64,000 bases of DNA from Anaerobaca lacustris (GCF_030012215.1 NZ_JASCXX010000020.1:1-64000), one strand, 5' to 3'. Shown: positions 8,582-17,424, counted from the first letter of the stretch. Notes: generated from the letters alone by a model not told the origin. Made by a program: numbers and translations.

Positions 8582-9942
8582 GAGCGAGTGATTACGTCGG
8601 ACACGCCTGGGCGAATCTGTGGAAGAAGAAACTGCGCACGGTCCTGACGACCGGCGGCGTTGTGATCGGCATCGGCGCCCTCGTCTGCATGTTCGCCTTC
8701 GGGCAGGGCATTCAGCGAAACATCAAGGACCGATTCAACGAACTGGAGCTGTTCAACTACATCAACGTCTCGCCCAGGGGCGGCGGCGGTCCGCGTTCGG
8801 CCGGTTTCCGCCGCCATGCGCGGTCCCAGCCGGTCGGCGACCCGAACGAATCGATCACGGTGCTGGACGATGACTTGCTCGAAGAACTGATGCAGATCGA
8901 GGGCGTCGAGGCGGCCTATCCGGAGATGCGCTTTCCCGCCCAGATTCGCCTGGAGACCCGAGAGCAGTTCACGCTCGTCCAGGTCGTCACGGCGAAGGCG
9001 TGCGGGTCTGCGATGGTCCAGTTGCGTGCGGGCAGGGCGTATGCGAGTGACGATGCGAACGAGGTGATGGTCAGCGATTCGCTGCTGCGCCGGCTGGACG
9101 TCAGGCAGCCGGAGGACGCCATCGGCCGCGAGATCGAAATCCGGACCGTCGTGCTGGACTTCAGCCTCCAGAGCCTGGCGCGGATGGCCTTCGCACGAGG
9201 CGATCAGAGGCTGCCCGTATCGAATCGGGTTTATTCCTTCACAATCGTAGGGGTCCTCGAACGGATGGGGTTCGGCGGTCCGCTGCCGATTCGCAGCGAC
9301 GTGTTCGTTCCGCCCGGCGCCGCCGCCGGGATGCGCAAGCTGGTCCTGACCGGCGTGTCGGATCTCTTCCAGTCTCCGGAGGAGACGGCCGGCTATTCCG
9401 CCGTGACGGTCAAGGTCGCCTCGACACGCCAGGTGATGTCCGTCAAGGCCAGGCTCGAAGAACGCGGCTTGCGGACTTTCGCGCTGATGGACCAACTGGA
9501 CGAGATGCGGAAGGGCTTCATTATCATGGACATGTTCCTGCTGGTGATCGGGATGATCGGCATCTCGGTCGCCTCGCTGGGCATCGTCAATACGATGGTG
9601 ATGTCGATCCTCGAACGCTATCGCGAGATCGGCGTCATGAAGGCGGTGGGGGCGACCGACGGGGACGTGCAGAAGATCTTCCTCTTCGAGTCGGGTATGA
9701 TCGGTCTGCTCGGCGGCGTCTTCGGCCTGGCCTTGGCGTGGGCGGTCAGCTTCGTCATCAACCAGGTCGTCAACGGCTTTGCCGCGCGCGAAGGCGTGCC
9801 CTTCATCCAGTACTTCAGCTTCCCCTGGTGGCTGTGCCTGGGCGGCATCGGCTTTTCGATTCTCGTCAGTCTGCTGGCGGGCATCTATCCCACGCGGCGC
9901 GCCGCCCGCGTCGATCCGGTGGTCGCCCTGCGGCACGATTGA
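8578..9942 (+). CDS. ABC transporter permease, MacB/FtsX family
   Basis: The 454-residue protein has a first membrane helix right after AWANLWKKKLRTVLTTGGVV, a long periplasmic MacB_PCD-type domain (about 45-310, with EGVEAAYPEMRFP), and a C-terminal FtsX domain with three helices (MDMFLLVIGMIGISVASLGI, IGLLGGVFGLALAW, WLCLGGIGFSILVSLLAGIY). NTMVMSILERYREIGVMKAVGA and PTRRAARVDPVVALR are classic FtsX-family signatures. It pairs with the ATPase upstream through an ATGA overlap. No membrane-fusion protein is encoded nearby, so the pump is incomplete or works without one. Confidence 0.94.
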   Translation: MRASDYVGHAWANLWKKKLRTVLTTGGVVIGIGALVCMFAFGQGIQRNIKDRFNELELFNYINVSPRGGGGPRSAGFRRHARSQPVGDPNESITVLDDDLLEELMQIEGVEAAYPEMRFPAQIRLETREQFTLVQVVTAKACGSAMVQLRAGRAYASDDANEVMVSDSLLRRLDVRQPEDAIGREIEIRTVVLDFSLQSLARMAFARGDQRLPVSNRVYSFTIVGVLERMGFGGPLPIRSDVFVPPGAAAGMRKLVLTGVSDLFQSPEETAGYSAVTVKVASTRQVMSVKARLEERGLRTFALMDQLDEMRKGFIIMDMFLLVIGMIGISVASLGIVNTMVMSILERYREIGVMKAVGATDGDVQKIFLFESGMIGLLGGVFGLALAWAVSFVINQVVNGFAAREGVPFIQYFSFPWWLCLGGIGFSILVSLLAGIYPTRRAARVDPVVALRHD

Positions 9943-9963
9943 CGCTCCCGACGGGGGCCTTGC

Positions 9964-10749
9964 TCAAACGATCTGCCCGGCCTCGGTGTGGATGCTCTCG
10001 GCCTGATGGGTCCGCTCCTCCAAACCGCGTTCGAGGTCAGCCGGGTCGTAGAGGAACGTCTGAATCCGTGATCGCACGCCGTGGAGCGTCGCGCCGGTGT
10101 TGTGGAACCGCAATCCCTGTTGAACAAAATTCGAATGCGGCCTGTGCGTGTGGCCGTAGTAGACATCCTGCACCTCGGCGAAGCGAGGACCCAGCTCGGC
10201 CTTGAGATACGTAATCACGTCGGCGACCGGTCGATGTCGCGGCGACAACTCGTGCACCAGACGCGGCACGCGCAGGCATGCGAACACATAGTACGCCGTG
10301 TGGACCCATGCCTTGTGGGGCGGGCCATGCCACTTCGCTCGATAGGCCGCCAGCGTCTGGGGCGTCGGTGAGTTGTGCACGTCGCCGTGCAGGAACACCT
10401 TCTCGCCGACCTTCAGGTAGAACGGGTCCCACGTCAGGTTGACATGCCGGGCCGAGAGCTCCGCGAGCAGGTCCGCATAGGCTGGCAGACTGTCGTGGTT
10501 GCCCATGATGAAGACGAATTGGCAATGCGGGTGCCGCCCGACGAGGTCGCCGATCCAGTTCTCCACGAACCACAGCGACTGGCTGAGGTCGGGATAGATG
10601 GACCACTGGAAGTCGAAGATGTCGCCGTTGAGGACGAACAGGCCGGCCTCCGAGGCCGCCTGGTGCAGACCGGACATCCTCCGTCCGGCTGAACTGCGAT
10701 TGGTCAGCAGGTGCAAATCCGATACGGTATGACCTATCGTTGTCTGCAT
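9964..10749 (-). CDS. Calcineurin-like metallophosphoesterase (LpxH-like)
   Basis: The 261-residue cytosolic protein shows all five metallophosphoesterase motifs: SDLHL, LNGDIFDF, MGNHD, FLHGDVH and YGHTHRP. These supply the Asp, His and Asn ligands for a two-metal centre. The spacing and size resemble the UDP-2,3-diacylglucosamine hydrolase group, but long inserts such as VWFVEN-like and VHTAYYVFACLRVP segments keep the substrate uncertain. It is transcribed from a good minus-strand promoter at 10822-10850 and faces the ABC permease gene convergently, 21 bases away. Confidence 0.88.
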   Translation of the reverse strand: MQTTIGHTVSDLHLLTNRSSAGRRMSGLHQAASEAGLFVLNGDIFDFQWSIYPDLSQSLWFVENWIGDLVGRHPHCQFVFIMGNHDSLPAYADLLAELSARHVNLTWDPFYLKVGEKVFLHGDVHNSPTPQTLAAYRAKWHGPPHKAWVHTAYYVFACLRVPRLVHELSPRHRPVADVITYLKAELGPRFAEVQDVYYGHTHRPHSNFVQQGLRFHNTGATLHGVRSRIQTFLYDPADLERGLEERTHQAESIHTEAGQIV

Positions 10750-10821
10750 TTCCCCGTTGATACGTCGCCATGCCCGCCGGGTTCGGGACCGCTATCCCAT
10801 ACCCCTCGGGCGAAGAACACC

Positions 10822-10850
10822 ATTATAGCGAGTCCAGGCGAGGCCCTCAA
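10822..10850 (-). promoter_or_regulatory. Sigma-70-like promoter for the metallophosphoesterase gene
   Basis: On the minus strand TTGAGG (10850-10845) and a consensus TATAAT (10827-10822) are 17 bases apart. The -10 is about 73 bases upstream of the ATG at 10749. This is one of the best promoter matches in the window. Confidence 0.6.
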
Positions 10851-10873
10851 TTGCGATTTGGCCCAAACGCAAG

Positions 10874-12589
10874 TTATGGGCCGATTCCCGACTGCACGGC
10901 GGGTACGGCCCCCTGCGGATAGCAGCCCATTGAGATCGCCAGGCTGTCGGCCGGGACTCGCAGGTCCAGGCCGAAGGGGTTTGCGAAGACGACCATGGTG
11001 ATCCGGCTGCCTTGGCCCAGTCCCAGCTTCGTTTGCACCTCTTCGATGGTCCGGTACCTTTCGTGCCGTTTCCAGGTGACGCCCCAGTGAAACAGGCCCT
11101 GGCCGGCGGCGGGGCAATAGAGGTTGTTCTCGAACGTCAGGTTCAGGTCCGCCAGCGAGCGGTCGCCGGCCTGCTCGCTCTGCATGGTCTTGGGCCAGTG
11201 CCGTTCGTCGCCGATGTCGAACCAGCCCCAGACCTGGGCGTCGCGATTGAACGCCAGCACGTTGTGGCGAACGATCTGGTCGTGGTTCCAGACGGGCTCC
11301 GAGCCGCCCCCGATTTTAGGTGTCGAACGCTGCTGCTCGCGGAAGCTGAATCCCTCCTTGTTGCCGATCAGCAGGTTCCGCTCGATCGTGCAGCCGGGCG
11401 AGCTGGACAGACTGATGCCGGCCGCGGCGCCCCACGCGCCGGGCGAATCGGCCAGGCCGTTGCCGACGATGACGTTGTCGTGGGCGTGCAGGCCGTAGGA
11501 GATTTCGTAGAAGATGCCCGCGTCTTCGTTGTCGGCGATCAGGCAATTGCGGACGACGCAATCCTCGTTGCCGATGTCGAACCAGATGCCGTTGCCGCGA
11601 TTGGCGACGAACGTGCTGTCTTCGAGGATGACCCCGCGCGCCAGGCAGATCTTGTTGCCGCCGGCTTCCCAGCCCCGGTCGAATCCTTTGGTGTTGTTGT
11701 TTCGCACGGTGCAGCCGATCATCCGCAGACCATGCGACCGGCTGGCGCCGAAGCCGAGCTGGCCGTTATGCTGGAACGTGCCGTTGCGGACGGTGATGTT
11801 CTCGCCGGTGAACTGAGCGCCGCTGGCGTTGGTGTACTCGAAGATGCAGTCCTTCACCGTGATATGATTGCCTGCGAACTCGACGGCGCCCTGCTGGGCG
11901 CGGTTGGCGGCGTAACGGAAGCGAAGGCCCTGCACGATGATGTGACTGCCCTTGACGCTCAGGATACGGTCGCGCGCGGACGCCTCGACGGCGACCTTGT
12001 TGCCCGCAATGTCACGATCGTCGTAGCCGCAGACGAACAGACGCTGTGCGTCGAGATCGACGTAGAACGTCCCGCGCGTGAGCTTATCGCGTTCGAGGAC
12101 CTGCCGCAGGGGATAGCCGCCGACGAAGACCTGCTCGCACCGGCCGATAAGGCGATGGAACTCGTCGTCGGGATGGGTGTGATTCTTGTTCCAAGACACA
12201 AACCTGTGCGGCCAGGGCGTGCTGCACACGTCTCCGTTCGGCGAGTCTTCCTTCGTCCAGTCCGTGATGCGGTCGGCCCCCGTGAGGATCACGGTCTGAC
12301 CCTCGGTCGCACGGATCGTGATGGGCTGGTCCTGCGAGCCGCTCCCGTCGATTCGGACGCTCTCGCGGTAAATGCCTGCGTGAATGACGATGGTGTCGCC
12401 CGGTTGGGCCCGCGAGACCGCCTCCGCAATGGTTCGGGACTGCTCATCCGAGGCGATCCCCGGGATCTCCTTCGGCGCGACGGTCCAGAATCTGGCCGAG
12501 GCCAGTGAGCCGCCGGCCGTGACGATCAGCAGCAGATACCCCCACAGAACACAGTTCAAACGATCGAGTGGTTTGCGGCATCCGGTCAT
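10874..12589 (-). CDS. Secreted right-handed parallel beta-helix protein
   Basis: A signal peptide (LWGYLLLIVTAGGSLASA) leads a 571-residue chain that begins RTIAEAVSRAQPGDTIVIHAGIYRESV, the hallmark N-terminal coil of DUF1565/pectate-lyase-like beta-helices. Repeating coils follow, such as HIIVQGLRFRYA, HITVKDCIFEYTNASGAQF, NITVRNGTFQHNG, MIGCTVRNNNTKGFD and VVRNCLIADNEDAG. The fold binds or cleaves polysaccharides in characterised relatives; catalytic residues cannot be assigned here. AGGAG precedes the start. It follows the GH95 gene by 9 bases in the same direction, so the two form an operon aimed at the same glycan. Confidence 0.88.
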   Translation of the reverse strand: MTGCRKPLDRLNCVLWGYLLLIVTAGGSLASARFWTVAPKEIPGIASDEQSRTIAEAVSRAQPGDTIVIHAGIYRESVRIDGSGSQDQPITIRATEGQTVILTGADRITDWTKEDSPNGDVCSTPWPHRFVSWNKNHTHPDDEFHRLIGRCEQVFVGGYPLRQVLERDKLTRGTFYVDLDAQRLFVCGYDDRDIAGNKVAVEASARDRILSVKGSHIIVQGLRFRYAANRAQQGAVEFAGNHITVKDCIFEYTNASGAQFTGENITVRNGTFQHNGQLGFGASRSHGLRMIGCTVRNNNTKGFDRGWEAGGNKICLARGVILEDSTFVANRGNGIWFDIGNEDCVVRNCLIADNEDAGIFYEISYGLHAHDNVIVGNGLADSPGAWGAAAGISLSSSPGCTIERNLLIGNKEGFSFREQQRSTPKIGGGSEPVWNHDQIVRHNVLAFNRDAQVWGWFDIGDERHWPKTMQSEQAGDRSLADLNLTFENNLYCPAAGQGLFHWGVTWKRHERYRTIEEVQTKLGLGQGSRITMVVFANPFGLDLRVPADSLAISMGCYPQGAVPAVQSGIGP

Positions 12590-12598
12590 CGGGTTCTC

Positions 12599-14956
12599 CT
12601 AACGAGGTTCGCGGATCAATCGGACTGTTTGCCCGGCCACAAGTCGAAAGATCAGGTCGGTCTCCGCAGTGCGGACGTTGTTCTTGTCCAGCCCTTGGAC
12701 GCTGAAACGCGCATCGCCGAAGGGGTTCTCCAGCCGGCATGTCCCGCTCGCCTCGGCGCGGATTTCAACGAACGTGACACGGCCGGCCCGGCGTTCGGCC
12801 GAGACCACGAAGGCGCCCTCGGCGCGGAACTTGTCGAACGAGACATCCCGCCACGTGTTGGGCACGGCGGGGAAGACGCGGATCGTCCCGCTGTAGCTCT
12901 GCAGGAGCATTTCCTGCAAGCCGGCGGCGGCGGCGAAGTTGCCTTCGAGCGTGAACGGCCGGTAGCGGAAGTTCGAGTAGCCCTTGTCCGTCTGGTCGCC
13001 GTTGCAGTGGAAGCTGTTGCGCAGACAGAACGCCGTCGAGAAGATCTCCAACGCCCGTTCGGCCTTCTCGCCGTCGCGGACCCGGGCGGCCAGACTGGCC
13101 AGCCAACTGAAACTGTACCCTGTCCACCAGGACGAGCCGTGTCGTTCCAGATCGGCCAGCGACGCCTCGATGATCGCGCGGTCGCGCGGCCCGTTCTCCC
13201 AGCGGATCAGGCCGAGCGGGTGGATCGCCATCAGGTGCGAGAAGTGCCGGTGCGAGCCGGGCAGCGGGTAGTCCCTGGCGACGAGCAGCTTGCGATCGTT
13301 CGGGTCGAGCGCCAGATCGGGCGTCTCCGCCAGAACGGCGCGCCAACGCCGGGCCTCCTGCGGGCGGTCCAGTTCATCGGCCAGTTCCGCCGTCGTTTCG
13401 AGGTTCCAGCGGATCAGCGCCAGGTCGTAGTTTGTGATCGTGGGAAACCACGCGTCGAGGCGGTTGTCGTTGATCTCCGGCGACGAACTGAGCGGCAGCG
13501 TCCGCTGGCCGTCCGGACCCTTCTCCGTGACCGCGTCAAGGAAGATCGAGACATCCCGCAGCCAGGGATAGGCGCGGTCGCGCAGGAAGTCGCGGTCCAT
13601 GCTGTACCGCCAGTGGAGATAGAAGTGGTGGGCCAGCCACGCAGCGGTGGTGGCCGAGTGGGTGTACTGGTGCCAGCCGCCGATCTGCTCCTGGTTCAGG
13701 TCGGCCGTCATCGGGACGTTCAGGCCGGGCAGATCGAAGAAGCGTTTCGTCCAGGCCTCGGCCGTCGGCTTGGTGTCCCAGAGCCACTTGACGAACCCGG
13801 CGGCGCCTTCGAGCCGGTTGCCACTGTAGGCCGGCCAGTACGAAAGCTCGGTGTTCAGGTCGTGGTGGTAATCTCCCTTCCACGGCGGGATCTTGCGGTT
13901 GTCGGCGGTCCACGGGCCTTGCAGCGTGATCGGCGGCGTGTCGGCACGGGCCGCGGCGCCAAACTTGTAGGTCTCCAGATACCACTGGCGTTCGATGATC
14001 GGGTTTGGCACGCGAACCGATGCGCCGTCCCAGTAGGTCTGCCACCAGCGAGTGTGCTGAGCGAGTGTTTCTGCGAAGCCTTGCTCGATGGCCTTGGCGC
14101 AGGTCCGGCGGGCGCGGCTCAGCGGATCGGACGACTCGTTCGATGTCGCGATCGACCAGACGCCCAGCCAGCCTCCGTCGCTCGGCCGCCACATCAGCAC
14201 GACGGCGAAACGGAACTCGCCCCAGCCCTCCTGGGCGTATCCGGTCCAGCCGTCGCCCTCGTGGATTTCGGGGGCCTTGTAACGCAGGGTGGCCAGGTCG
14301 CCGGCGCTGATCTTGTTCGCTCCGGCCTCTTCGGTGATCTCGCCGGAGAACGGCGGCGCCAGCAATGTCACTCTCTCCGGCGTCGCGCCGGTGAGCCGGA
14401 CCATACCGAACGGCTCGGTCGCGTGAACGAAGACCTCCACGACGCGTCCACCGGTGAACTTCGCCGTGGTGACGGCCGTGGCCAGGTCCAACGATGCGTC
14501 CTGGAACGCCGCGTCGAGCGACAGCTCGATCCGCCCGGCCGGAATCTTCGTCGGGCCCGGATGGCCGTACGGATCGTCGTAGAGCCTGTGCAGATCCTCG
14601 ATGCGGCCTTCGCGGACCCACTGTCGCATCGTCGCGTAGGAGTATTCTTCGGTGTGAAACTCCGGGACCGGACGCAGGTCCCACAGGTCGGTCCGGTCCA
14701 GCGAGATCCGCAGCGGCGCCCCGTCGCCCCAGACCAGCGCGCCGAGCAGCCCGTTGCCCAGGGGCATCGCCTCGTCCCAAACCGTTGCGGGACTGTCGTA
14801 ATGAAGGCCGTGCTCGGGCTTGGGGGCCCCCAAGACGGGTGACGTCAACACGGTCAGACAAAGGGTCAGGAACCGTAGGGGCGAGGCATAACTGGCCCCT
14901 ACGCCTTCGGTGCGTTTGGATCGGTGTGCGGGGCACACCCTACCGGTCTTGTTCAT
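12599..14956 (-). CDS. Secreted GH95-family glycoside hydrolase (alpha-L-fucosidase/galactosidase type)
   Basis: The 785-residue protein begins its mature part with GLHYDSPATVWDEAMPLGNGLLGALVWG, the GH95 N-terminal signature. The alpha/alpha-barrel carries WPAYSGNRLEG, LSSSPEIND (position of the general acid Glu), RHFSHLMAIHPLGL, SWLASLAARVRDGEKA and GNFAAAAGLQEMLLQS, then PAVPNTWRD and the C-terminal beta domain. The conserved DGNFG of the family reads EGNFA here, so the Asp that activates water in the characterised enzyme appears replaced by Glu. Residues about 6-30 of the leader are encoded by GC-rich palindromes (14874-14943), giving an unusually long basic n-region before FLTLCLTVLTSPVLGA. 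GTGAGGG lies upstream of the start. Confidence 0.88.
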   Translation of the reverse strand: MNKTGRVCPAHRSKRTEGVGASYASPLRFLTLCLTVLTSPVLGAPKPEHGLHYDSPATVWDEAMPLGNGLLGALVWGDGAPLRISLDRTDLWDLRPVPEFHTEEYSYATMRQWVREGRIEDLHRLYDDPYGHPGPTKIPAGRIELSLDAAFQDASLDLATAVTTAKFTGGRVVEVFVHATEPFGMVRLTGATPERVTLLAPPFSGEITEEAGANKISAGDLATLRYKAPEIHEGDGWTGYAQEGWGEFRFAVVLMWRPSDGGWLGVWSIATSNESSDPLSRARRTCAKAIEQGFAETLAQHTRWWQTYWDGASVRVPNPIIERQWYLETYKFGAAARADTPPITLQGPWTADNRKIPPWKGDYHHDLNTELSYWPAYSGNRLEGAAGFVKWLWDTKPTAEAWTKRFFDLPGLNVPMTADLNQEQIGGWHQYTHSATTAAWLAHHFYLHWRYSMDRDFLRDRAYPWLRDVSIFLDAVTEKGPDGQRTLPLSSSPEINDNRLDAWFPTITNYDLALIRWNLETTAELADELDRPQEARRWRAVLAETPDLALDPNDRKLLVARDYPLPGSHRHFSHLMAIHPLGLIRWENGPRDRAIIEASLADLERHGSSWWTGYSFSWLASLAARVRDGEKAERALEIFSTAFCLRNSFHCNGDQTDKGYSNFRYRPFTLEGNFAAAAGLQEMLLQSYSGTIRVFPAVPNTWRDVSFDKFRAEGAFVVSAERRAGRVTFVEIRAEASGTCRLENPFGDARFSVQGLDKNNVRTAETDLIFRLVAGQTVRLIREPR
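14874..14943. repeat. Two GC-rich palindromes inside the GH95 leader sequence
   Basis: GTAGGGGCGAGGCATAACTG followed by GCCCCTAC (14874-14901) is an imperfect palindrome. A second one, with GTGTGCGGGGCACACCCTAC, ends at 14943. Both types recur together at 16834-16879 inside the CCA-adding enzyme gene. Here they are translated as the extra basic n-region of a signal peptide, so the insertion kept the frame. Confidence 0.7.
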
Positions 14957-15078
14957 TCGATGCCCTCACTTTCTCGCCCGAAGCCCGGACGTTTTGCCCG
15001 TTATTGTAGCGGCATGTCTGGCATCCGCAAAGGGGGTGTCGGAGTTTGCGATAGACGGCGTTTTCGCAGGTCGATAGA

Positions 15079-15103
15079 ATCGGTTCGTTCGTTTGGAACC
15101 GAT
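15079..15103. promoter_or_regulatory. Perfect 8-base inverted repeat upstream of the Dabb lipoprotein gene
   Basis: ATCGGTTC (15079-15086) and GAACCGAT (15096-15103) flank a 9-base loop, 29 bases before the ATG at 15133. It sits in the divergent gap between the GH95 gene and the lipoprotein gene. It could be an operator or a 5' mRNA hairpin; nothing decides between them. Confidence 0.4.
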
Positions 15104-15132
15104 AGGAGTGCAATTCTTGGGAGGTTCTTTGT

Positions 15133-15570
15133 ATGGCTCGAAATCTCATTTGTCTGGTGGTCGTTTCGATTCTGCTCGGCGGATGCGTCTTTGTCAGGGA
15201 ATGCGAGCGCATTCGCGAAGACGATCGCGACCCTGCGCGGCCGGTAGCGGTGACGGCGGCCCCGAGCCGGCTCCTGCGGCACGTCGTGCTGTTCAAGTTC
15301 AAGGACGATAGCAGTGCCGCCGACATCCGTCGGATCGAGAACGCCTTCCTCGCGTTGCCCAGCCGGATCGATGCGATCTACAGCCTCGAATGGGGCACCG
15401 ATGTCAGCGTCGAGAACCTCCACAAGGGGTTCACACACTGCTTCATCGTGACGTTCCGCAGCGAGGCGGATCGGGCTACGTACATCCCTCACCCGGCCCA
15501 TAAGGAGTTCGGTGAGCTGCTCGGCCCGCACCTTGACGACGTGTTGGTGTTGGACTACTGGACGAAATGA
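15133..15570 (+). CDS. Dabb-domain lipoprotein
   Basis: The leader ICLVVVSILLGGC is a lipobox, so the 145-residue product should be a lipoprotein acylated at Cys in LLGGC. The mature part is a single Dabb (stress-responsive dimeric alpha/beta barrel) domain: RHVVLFKFKDDSSAADI, SLEWGTDVSVENLHKGFTHCFIVTF and YIPHPAHKEF. Such domains act as small dimeric barrels with varied functions. GGGAGG precedes the ATG. Its TGA overlaps the ATG of rsmD (ATGA at 15567), which is probably coincidental clustering with a housekeeping operon. Confidence 0.88.
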   Translation: MARNLICLVVVSILLGGCVFVRECERIREDDRDPARPVAVTAAPSRLLRHVVLFKFKDDSSAADIRRIENAFLALPSRIDAIYSLEWGTDVSVENLHKGFTHCFIVTFRSEADRATYIPHPAHKEFGELLGPHLDDVLVLDYWTK

Positions 15571-16151
15571 GAATCATCGCCGGCACCAAGCGGGGGATGC
15601 ACCTTCAGTGTCCCAGGACGCAGGACACCCGCCCGATCACCGACCGGGTCAAGGAGTCGCTGTTCAACATCCTGCACAACTACGGCCTGCTCGCCGATCA
15701 GCGGGTGGCCGACCTGTTCAGCGGCGTCGGCTCGCTCGGGCTGGAGGCCTTGAGCCGCGAGGCGGCGTTCGTGACATTCGTCGAGCAGGACCCGAAGATC
15801 GCCGCCTGTCTCGAAAAGAACGTCGCCCGCGCCGGCTTCGTGGCGCAGTCCCGCGTGATCCGCGCCAACGCGTTTCGCTGCGGGGCGCCGCCGGATGCGG
15901 GCGGTCTCAGGCACGACCTCGTCTTTGTCGATCCGCCCTATGCGCTGAGCCGTGAGACTGGCGTCGGCTCGCTGCTGGCGCAGTTGTTCGATGTGCTGGC
16001 CGGTCAGGTTGCCGACAAGGGGGTCGTCGTCGTGCGGACCGAAGAGGGCGTGCCGCTGCCGGATGTCTATGGGCCGTTCCGCGCGATCGACCGGAGGCAC
16101 TGGGGGAGCATGTCGATTGTCCTGTATCAGGTGCACGGCGATGGCGAATAG
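15567..16151 (+). CDS. rsmD: 16S rRNA (guanine966-N2)-methyltransferase
   Basis: The 194-residue protein begins MRIIAGTKRGMHL and RPITDRVKESLFNIL, both typical of RsmD. It has the SAM-binding motif ADLFSGVGSLGLEALSR, the acidic FVEQDP, and the catalytic LVFVDPPYA (NPPY/DPPY motif of N2-guanine methyltransferases) near residue 123. It modifies the small-subunit rRNA in assembled subunits. It is coupled to the lipoprotein gene upstream by ATGA and overlaps the CCA-adding enzyme gene downstream by 11 bases, forming an RNA-processing operon. Confidence 0.95.
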   Translation: MRIIAGTKRGMHLQCPRTQDTRPITDRVKESLFNILHNYGLLADQRVADLFSGVGSLGLEALSREAAFVTFVEQDPKIAACLEKNVARAGFVAQSRVIRANAFRCGAPPDAGGLRHDLVFVDPPYALSRETGVGSLLAQLFDVLAGQVADKGVVVVRTEEGVPLPDVYGPFRAIDRRHWGSMSIVLYQVHGDGE

Positions 16152-17373
16152 GCGGGCGGCCATCCAAATCGTCGAGCGGCTGCGTGAGAAGGGCTTCTGC
16201 GCCTTGCTGGCCGGCGGGTGCGTGCGCGACATGGTGCTGGGCCGTCGGCCGAACGACTACGATGTGGCCACCGACGCCCGCCCGGAGGACGTGATGGCCC
16301 TGTTTCCGCGCACGCTCCAAGTCGGGGCCAAATTTGGCGTCGTCATCGTCCTGGCGCGGCGCGCCCAGGTGGAGGTGGCGACATTTCGCAGCGAGGCCGG
16401 CTACCAGGACGGCCGCCATCCCGACCGCGTCGCGTTTACCGATGCGGCCAATGACGCGGCCCGCCGGGACTTCACGATCAACGGCATGTTCTTCGATCCG
16501 CTTGAAGAAAAGGTCATCGACTACGTCGGCGGCCAGGCCGACCTTCAGCGGCAAATCGTGCGGACCATCGGCGATCCCGATGAGCGGTTCGGCGAAGACT
16601 ATCTGCGGATGCTCCGTGCGATTCGCTTCTCGACGCAGCTCGATTTCGCGATCGAGCCGGAGACGTTCGCCGCCATCGGACGCAACGCCCGGCACATCAC
16701 GAAGATCAGCGGCGAACGGATCGCCACGGAATTGGAGGCGATGCTGGTCCATCCCAATCGAGGGGCCGGGGCCTCCATGTTGCTGGCGAGCGGATTAGCC
16801 GAGCAGATCTTCCCCGGCCTGCATAGCGACAGTGGGGGCGCGGCATGTCTCGCCCCTACCGGTGCGGTGCACACCCTACAGAGGTTGCGTAAGCGGGTGG
16901 ACTTCCCGTTGGCGCTGGCGGCGTTCTTTTGTGGCTGTCCGGCAAAGACGGCGCTCGAGATGTGCCACATCCTCAAGCTCAGCCGCAATCAGACCCGGCA
17001 CCTGCGATTTCTTCTGACACATCGGCGCCGCCTGCTGGATTGCGAGATGGCCCTGTCGTCCCTCAAGAAGCTGCTGGCCCAGCCCTACTATCGAGACCTC
17101 TACGAACTGGAGCGGGCCACACAGAAGGCCGTCGGCAACGAAGCGGCGCTGGCGGCCCTGGCGAAGCTGCACCGGCGGGTGCAATCCCTTCGCGGCGTCG
17201 ACGTCAGCCCGACGCCTCTTCTCGACGGCCACGACCTGATCCGTCTGGGCGCCCGGCCGGGTCCGCAGGTGGGCCAATTGGCCGAGGAACTGTACATCGC
17301 CCAATTGGAGAACCACCTCCACACCAGACGGCAGGCCGAACAGTGGGTCAAAGACTGGCTCGCCAGGCATTGA
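16141..17373 (+). CDS. CCA tRNA nucleotidyltransferase/poly(A) polymerase family
   Basis: The ATG at 16141 overlaps the end of rsmD. The 410-residue protein has the class II nucleotidyltransferase head: LAGGCVRDMVLGRRPNDYDVATDA (GG and DxD catalytic motifs), KFGVVIVL, VEVATFRSEAGYQDGRHPD, DAARRDFTINGMFFDP and EDYLRMLRAIRFSTQL. It should add or repair tRNA 3' CCA; the two tRNA genes here lack encoded CCA, which fits. Between GLAEQIFPGLHSD and RLRKRVDFPLALAAF there is an extra GGAACLAPTGAVHTL stretch encoded by dispersed palindromes (16834-16879). The insertion keeps the frame and lies after the catalytic domain. Confidence 0.93.
   Translation: MANRRAAIQIVERLREKGFCALLAGGCVRDMVLGRRPNDYDVATDARPEDVMALFPRTLQVGAKFGVVIVLARRAQVEVATFRSEAGYQDGRHPDRVAFTDAANDAARRDFTINGMFFDPLEEKVIDYVGGQADLQRQIVRTIGDPDERFGEDYLRMLRAIRFSTQLDFAIEPETFAAIGRNARHITKISGERIATELEAMLVHPNRGAGASMLLASGLAEQIFPGLHSDSGGAACLAPTGAVHTLQRLRKRVDFPLALAAFFCGCPAKTALEMCHILKLSRNQTRHLRFLLTHRRRLLDCEMALSSLKKLLAQPYYRDLYELERATQKAVGNEAALAALAKLHRRVQSLRGVDVSPTPLLDGHDLIRLGARPGPQVGQLAEELYIAQLENHLHTRRQAEQWVKDWLARH
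16834..16879. repeat. In-frame palindromic insert in the CCA-adding enzyme gene
   Basis: GGGGGCGCGGCATGTCTCGC continues into CCCTAC (16834-16859), then GGTGCGGTGCACACCCTAC follows (16860-16879). Both units match those at 14874-14943. They add about 15 codons between two helices of the enzyme without a stop codon or frameshift. Confidence 0.7.
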
Positions 17374-17398
17374 ATGCGCCGGGCGTTTCGGATATAAT
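17370..17398 (+). promoter_or_regulatory. Sigma-70-like promoter for the exported dikinase-like gene
   Basis: TTGAAT at 17370-17375 and a consensus TATAAT at 17393-17398 are 17 bases apart. The -35 overlaps the stop codon of the CCA-adding enzyme gene, and the -10 ends 26 bases before the ATG at 17425. Confidence 0.6.
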
Positions 17399-17424
17399 AA
17401 TCTTGTGGGATAGAGACAGTGCTC

